Shown one piece after another: positions 58,846 through 64,000 of a stretch of DNA of 64,000 nucleotides (position 1 is the first letter of the stretch; the number at the start of each line of letters is the position of its first letter). The stretch is taken from positions 62,001 through 126,000 of the forward strand of contig VTFK01000470.1 in NCBI GenBank assembly GCA_009617715.1, given 5' to 3'. The DNA comes from Plectrocnemia conspersa. Taxonomy: Eukaryota > Arthropoda > Insecta > Trichoptera > Polycentropodidae. Position numbers and translations under genes: made by a program. Below the pieces are notes generated by a model that was not told where the DNA came from, searched no databases, and saw nothing but the letters and a program-made list of their open reading frames with translations.

Positions 58846-59039
58846 TACATAAAAAAATTGTGACGGTTAATATAACTTCATCCGAAACAAAATGTGCGAG
58901 AAAAGAGCGTATTGCAGCTTCAGACAAAAAAACATAATAATATGTCTTCATGTTCACACGTGTGGCAATAAGTTATTCTAGTTATAACCAATACTTAATT
59001 AAGTACTACTTCACAGTTAGGACAATTTGATATTCTGCT

Positions 59040-59640
59040 TTATCTACATTCCACATACATGAGCATATCTCATCGAATCACATCGTAAAGCCACAATGAA
59101 AGCCTTCTCTCACGGCATGCCATAAATAAAATTTAATAAACGACTTTTAAGTGTGCGCCTAGACATTAAAACGCAAAACTTTGATCGCAATTAACACATG
59201 AAAAAAATCATTATCGTCATCATCGCAATCATCATTCTCCCAGTCTTGACGAAAAGTTACCGCAATTGAAGAACGTCACGAATCGCGACCGGATTATGCA
59301 AATTTTGTCAATTAGTGAAACCGTGACAAATTGGTGCCTGGCCCGCGAGCTCGACTTTTTCCGGGGGCCGCAATTCATATTGAAACGTTCCCATTAACAA
59401 TTATTATTTGGCATGTGGTAGGTACAAGTCGCGTGACTGCCCTTTTCTTGTGTTTTCCTGGGTATTATTTCACGAAGGACATGCTCTTATCGTGTACAGT
59501 GAGAACAGTAATAAATTACGGCTCACCGGTTCGAGCATTACGGACAGAGGATTTAGATTGCGGTAAATCAATGTCATGCCATTGAGCAAGGTCAGCTAGG
59601 GATTTCGCGAGTGAAGGTCATGTGTGGTTTCTTGGATTGG
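59040..59640. promoter_or_regulatory. GC-richer island
   Basis: Includes GGCATGCCATAAATAAA (59114-59130, TTTATGGC in complement), CATTATCGTCATCATCGCAATCATCATTC and TTTTTCCGGGGGCCGC (59356-59371). The 84-codon frame (59331-59585) is unassigned. Candidate enhancer-type element. Confidence 0.3.
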
Positions 59641-60169
59641 GATGTGTTATTTTATTTAGCTTAAAAGGCAACAAACCACTATAATATAATTATTTTATAA
59701 TATGTTCAGCTAATAAAAACTTGAGATTAAACGCAAATATTTTCACTTACACTTTATATAAATTATGCACGTTATATCACAAATATTAAATGAAGAATAT
59801 AACTAATTTTAAGTGATTTATTGTCTTATTCTAATATGTTTAAATTTTTAATATATGTTTTTAAGCGCAAATATATGTTATAAAAAATTTAAATCAACGT
59901 AAAATTTCACATATGAATTTATATAATTATTAAATACAAAAATACTAGTTTTTTCGTACAATTATAGATTAATAAAATAAACGAAATATTTGTAGTATGT
60001 CATTGTTATTAAATAAAAATAAAATGTATTTTTAAAACTCCGCACTTTCGTAATACATAGGTAAAAATATTCGTTTTTAATGAAATGGTAAAAAGAAACA
60101 ACAAAGCATTTTTTTAAGTATACTAGCTGAATCGAAATCAAGGCCTGTTCCTGAAATTGTTAAGCTATC
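59641..60169. other. AT-rich filler, no gene seen
   Basis: AT-rich; nothing recognised. Confidence 0.5.
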
Positions 60170-60730
60170 AATCTATAGATATCACGGTATATATATTTCC
60201 GAGTCGTTTTCGTCTGGATTTGAACTCATCGGAATTGCGTGAAAAACCGTTTGGAAGTAGCTCGCAAATGCATTCGCTATTTTCCAGTCACCTTGATAAT
60301 CGCATTCATTAAGATTCTAATTTTCATTGTGTGCGTCGAAATGATATGTTTATTACACTTTCGTTTATATGCCAATTAGATTTTATATATTCCAGAAAGT
60401 CATTAGTTTTAAAATACAAGCAAAACATAGTCGTCTCGCGGTTACGAGCTGTCGTCGCATTCGTCACCCGGCTTAGCACCATAAAGTGTCTTCGCTCGCA
60501 TGAATACCGGCGCTGGTTGTAGCCAGTCCGCGGGTGGTGGTGGTAGTCATTACGGTTATTAGTTGTAAACGCCAACGCCAGATGTAGATAATAATCACGT
60601 GTAAACATCAGCGACACCGGCGGCTGGCACCAGCAGTTCCGCACGCGAGCGTCCGGCCGCCATCACCCAGCATATTTCGGAAAAATCCCCTCACGTTGCC
60701 TCAGCGTTATTTAAGACTGCGACTAAGGGG
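60170..60730. promoter_or_regulatory. GC-richer island
   Basis: Opposed unassigned frames (60324-60644 minus, 106 codons; 60331-60522 plus). GCGGGTGGTGGTGGTAG (60530-60546) is a small GGT repeat. GGATTTGAACTC at 60217-60228 resembles a tRNA B box, but no A box or tRNA fold accompanies it. Candidate non-coding element. Confidence 0.3.
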
Positions 60731-60869
60731 TAGAAAACCTTCTAAATGAAATCAAGCTTCCTCTCAATTTAAAAAAATACCTATCAACTAAAAAAAAAAT
60801 TACTAAATTTCAATAAAGAATATATCAAAATTAAAGAAAGGATTACTTATCAATGGTATCGTTGAAAAT

Positions 60870-61260
60870 GCGTAATGTAAAGGTTCCCGACCCCACATCC
60901 ATTGTTTCCCCTGTTAGTAAGTCATGGCTTCTTTCAACTCACGTTAGATACTCGAGGCAGCCTTGAGTTATGGCAGCAGTCCCCTTATCGTGTAATCCGT
61001 GTCCCGTAATTATTAACATGCACCCAAATCGGACTCAGACCACGAACTCGTATAATATCGAAGCTCGAGCCTTAAAATATGGCGCGGCAAAGACGAGGGA
61101 CCAAAATAATTGTAAATTCTGAACGATGTCATAACAAATTATTACACGGCTTTCGCTTTATTGCGTGCGATTAGAAACGGAACTATTATCCGAAGTCTGA
61201 GCGAAAGGAGTAGATTTATTAACGATGGACTAAATGTTGCTTATTAGATTCTGGAGTGTT
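60870..61260. promoter_or_regulatory. GC-richer island
   Basis: Moderate GC, no reading frame. Includes CCTTAAAATATGGCGCGGC (61070-61088) and GAGACGAGGG-type words. Candidate non-coding element. Confidence 0.25.
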
Positions 61261-62544
61261 TGGGCTTATAACTAGATTCCAATAATACCGGTATTATCAA
61301 GAGAGAAAACAGTCAATCCCAGTATTACTAATGTTACTGGTATTAAAATAATGATTATTATTTTAATCTATTGGTATTAAAAAAAAATTACGAAAAAATA
61401 ATCCGAGTACCGCTCGCATGTTTATTATGTTTATTGATTAACAAAACCAAAGCATTCGAATACCCTGGCAAATTTGATATAAATTTGTAACTTTTAGATT
61501 TTTGTTGTTTGATTTTAAATTGTTTTTTATTACATCACAGTTATATCTAATTGTCATGTTTAGTATCTTTAAACGTTGTCTAGTATGCTAATCTGATTGC
61601 ATTTATTCAAAGTTAAAGTGAATGCTTTATTGCTGATGTTTAATGTTTATACATGCTTGCAAATTTTGCAAATAATTCAAGGACTCATGAGTCAGAAATA
61701 TGTAGTAAATATTGTGGTCGTTGTGCTTCTTTTTTGTTTTTTTGGGAAATTTAATAAATAAGCGAGTCAAATTTCGACTTAAGCTGCCGACATTTGTGAC
61801 TAATTATCTTTCTGGCTCTTTATAAATATTTCGTGTTTCAAACAATAAGAAGTGTTTAAGCAATCTTCCTTACATTCAGACCCTTCTAAAAAACTTTTTA
61901 CGCTGATCTTTTACTGTTTTACCTACTAGTACCAAAATAAAATTCAATAAGACGACTATGAACAAAAACCTATTTGTCTTTCATTCATGCATTACATTGT
62001 CAAAAAACAATTCTTAGGAACATAATTTTTGACAAAATATTGTCTTTTATCGACTATTTCTGGATGCCTACTAAGTTTTTATTCCAGAAGCCAGAGCAGC
62101 ACTAACAAATTTACTTTTATAAAAAATATATAAAATATATTTGTCAGAGACAAAATTGTAAATTGTATGTTCAAAATGCGATACATTTTTTTCTAAAAAC
62201 AGAATTATGTAATTGATGATTAAAATATTTATGCTATATAAATTGCATATTAAAATTTTCTTTTAAGAAATCTCAATATTCCGGAAAATTAATTTTTCGT
62301 ATATTTTTTTAATTTCCACTTATGTTAAACGTTAATTAAATTTAAAAAATTAGTAAATACTGCATAATGTTATTCTACTTTAATATCCTACGCCGATAAC
62401 ACTACTTATGATAATTTCTTACAACAAGCACGATTTCATTTTTTTATTTCTGGGCATAATATGGGTATCATCGAATCAGAAAAAAAAATATAGTACTACC
62501 AGTATTTTATAAATTGTCTTTAAAATGCAAAATGGAATTATTAA
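61261..62544. other. AT-rich filler
   Basis: AT-rich. 61284-61345 holds AATACCGGTATTAT (AATACCGGTATT is a perfect 12-bp palindrome at 61289-61300) and further GGTATTA words at 61335 and 61373. No gene is recognised. Confidence 0.4.
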
Positions 62545-62770
62545 AAAAAAAAAGAAGCTCATCTGGACATACGGAATACAATTTGGGGAGCTGCCAGTAC
62601 CTCTAACAGCACTTCTTACAAAGTGTAATATATTTATATTAGAGAGATTCCAGACCAAGTGATTAAGAATAAACGCAGAAAAGTGGCCTAAAGATATAGC
62701 CTGAATGATGCATTTAAAATCTAAGTTTTCCTCTAAGCAATACTCATCTAATTTTATAGTGTGGTCAAAA
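62545..62770 (+). mobile_element. Decayed Jockey-like LINE RT C-terminal fragment
   Basis: Translated with shifts: IWTYGIQFG (62561-62587), CNIFILERFQTK (62625-62660), then KWPKDIA-MMHLKSKFSS (about 62680-62735). The family pattern is IWTYG-QLWG, SNI-ILERFQSK-LR and APWYVPN--IHRDL. Heavily mutated and short. It represents the same region as 58150-58350 of the minus-strand copy, so it is an independent insertion. Confidence 0.55.
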
Positions 62771-62915
62771 ATTATAGTATTATATTAAAATAGGACTATT
62801 AATGTTTAACCTTTTTAGCTGCCTTATTATTTTAAGATTATTTTAATAAGAAAGGACTTTATCTAAACCATCCCATACATGCACATGTGTTTGACCGAAA
62901 GTGATTATAAGTTTG
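62771..62915. other. AT-rich filler
   Basis: AT-rich; may include the 3' flank of the LINE fragment. Nothing else is recognised. Confidence 0.4.
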
Positions 62916-62978
62916 GCACAGAGGTGCGGTAGTACGTTGTGCAAGCGAAGCAAGAAAAGTATTGTGTTCGAATTTCTA
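62916..62978 (+). repeat. Degenerate tRNA-like sequence, possible SINE head
   Basis: GCGGTAGTACGTTGTGCAAG, then CGAAGCAAG and TTGTGTTCGAATTTC follow the D-arm, anticodon-arm and T-arm order of a tRNA-like molecule (B box GTTCGAATT at 62965-62973). Arms do not pair fully and no acceptor stem is present. It differs in the middle from SINE family 1. Confidence 0.35.
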
Positions 62979-63450
62979 TAAATTTCTAGGTCTCGGGAGC
63001 AACGGGAAAACTTTTCGGCACGACATCTGCCCCGCCCAGGGTGAAATTACAGGAGAAAAGCTCCCACCTGACGAGAACTATACTCCTCCTCAGAATCGCC
63101 TTACGAATTCGTGTCAATTTCCCATTCCTACCCATGCACGCACGCCTACATTAAATAACGCTTTATTTCTTCTCTTTCCGAATACATATTATAGAATAAG
63201 AGGAGAAGAAGATAAAAAATACAATTTTTTTAATACGTCCCCTCGCTGGGGTACTTTTATGACTCGGACGAGATTTTTCATTATGAAAATAAGCATTTCA
63301 TTCCGTACCCTCGTATTGTGCGGAAGGAAAGAAGATCTAGTATTGCTCCTGGAAAGAATGTAATCTTAGCACGGCGGTAAGGAAACATAATGCAATTTAA
63401 AACAAGAGGCGCGGTTCCCTTTATGTCGAGGTAGTGCTCTCCGCCTTCTA
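62979..63450. promoter_or_regulatory. GC-richer island with 133-codon frame
   Basis: The plus-strand frame 62962-63363 begins inside the tRNA-like sequence and shows no known domain. GGGAAAACTTTTCGG at 63004-63018 holds the recurring island word. TCTAGGTCTCGGG at the left edge could be read as an acceptor. I favour a non-coding element. Confidence 0.3.
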
Positions 63451-63859
63451 TCTTTTTAATTGGTTTTCATATCTTATTTTACCTTAACATCTATAAATTA
63501 TATCTTTGCTGGTTGCTTTCAGTTTATCTAGCCAATTGTAAGCAAACCTTTTTATGTAGATTTATATCTTACAGCTCTAAATAATAGTAATACACAAAAC
63601 ATGATAATGTGGATTATCTTTTATTAAAAAAATCAATAATCTGGAACTGATTATATGTCACCAATATTTTTCCAGTCTGGTTTATTCTTGTAATGTACAT
63701 AAAAAAAATATAGTTGAACTAATTTTTGTGTGGCTAATTTAAAAATATTTTTTAAACAAATCGTAGAAAATAGGAATGACTAATTTTTTATACCAAAGCT
63801 ACTTCTTTATGACTCTCCATTTCAAATGTGAGATGATTTACCAATCAAGAGCATGTTAC
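63451..63859. other. AT-rich filler, no gene seen
   Basis: AT-rich; nothing recognised. Confidence 0.45.
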
Positions 63860-64000
63860 ATTTTGATTCTAAGAACGTCCTTCTACCACCAGACACCATC
63901 ACATTCAGATTACACCCAGGTACGGCATTTAATATTACGTCAGCGGTTATGACGCGATCGCGAGTCGGCTGTAAGCGCATACCACAGGTGAAACCGCTGC
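63860..64000. promoter_or_regulatory. GC-richer island cut by the window end
   Basis: Rises in GC to the end of the window, with ATGACGCGATCGCGAGTCGG (CGATCGCG core) near 63950. TACACCCAG/GTACGG at 63919/63920 has an acceptor-plus-donor look but a weak pyrimidine tract. Incomplete. Confidence 0.25.

Noticed and set aside
60190..60250. Possible tRNA gene (GGATTTGAACTC B-box-like word)
   Set aside because: No A box at the right distance and no cloverleaf; it sits in a GC-richer island.
62685..62730. Similarity of ATATAGCCTGAATGATGCATTTA to ATAACCTGAACGATCCATTTA at 23,035-23,057, at first read as a second transposon-end copy
   Set aside because: The segment fits the VPN-x-x-IHRDL region of the LINE RT fragment at 62545-62770, so the resemblance is judged coincidental.
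62962..63363. 133-codon plus-strand open frame
   Set aside because: It starts inside a tRNA-like sequence and has no recognised domain; composition explains its length.
1..64000. CRISPR arrays, bacterial operons, rRNA genes or phage modules
   Set aside because: None seen. Repeat spacing, composition and element types are those of an animal nuclear genome.

Overview
The window looks like animal nuclear DNA, most likely from an insect. It is very AT-rich, has no bacterial-type gene layout and no long open reading frame, and carries decayed Jockey-type LINEs, tRNA-derived SINE-like repeats and a truncated U6 snRNA copy. The species cannot be fixed from sequence alone. I found no host protein-coding gene I can name. 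The longest open frames (187, 153 and 133 codons) lie in GC-richer patches where stop codons are rare on every frame, and none resembles a known protein.

Layout: about 40 compact patches of 150-600 bp with ordinary base composition alternate with AT-rich filler, with one to three patches in most 2-3 kb stretches. The patches lack persuasive reading frames but hold short palindromes, E-boxes, MYB-like and TTTATGG-like words and a recurring AAAAGTTTT/AAAACTTTT word. The best guess is conserved non-coding elements (candidate enhancers) in a gene desert or giant intron near a developmental regulator. This is inference; no alignment was possible.

The AT-rich filler holds the recognisable mobile-element debris. 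There are four Jockey-like reverse transcriptase (RT) pieces (32.75-33.05 kb minus, 45.94-46.25 kb plus, 58.04-58.85 kb minus, 62.55-62.77 kb plus) and one non-LTR RT piece of another lineage (13.6-14.2 kb minus). A short 3'-tail repeat occurs at 4.5, 10.6, 42.0, 46.5 and 54.2 kb; at 46.5 kb it lies just downstream of an RT piece on the same strand. Two SINE-like families are present (7.3/17.7/34.1 kb and 0.25/56.2 kb), plus an unidentified repeat pair (19.1/48.7 kb).

The most interesting single site is at 55,574/55,575: a pyrimidine-rich 3' splice site joined directly to GTAAGT, the layout of a recursive (ratchet) splice site, followed at once by a GC-richer patch. If real, the window is inside a long intron of a gene transcribed on the plus strand. 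A truncated U6 pseudogene inside a 16-bp target-site duplication (36.2 kb), a perfect 26-bp palindrome (31.3 kb) and several hairpins are the other notable structures. Boundaries of decayed repeats and GC patches are approximate.
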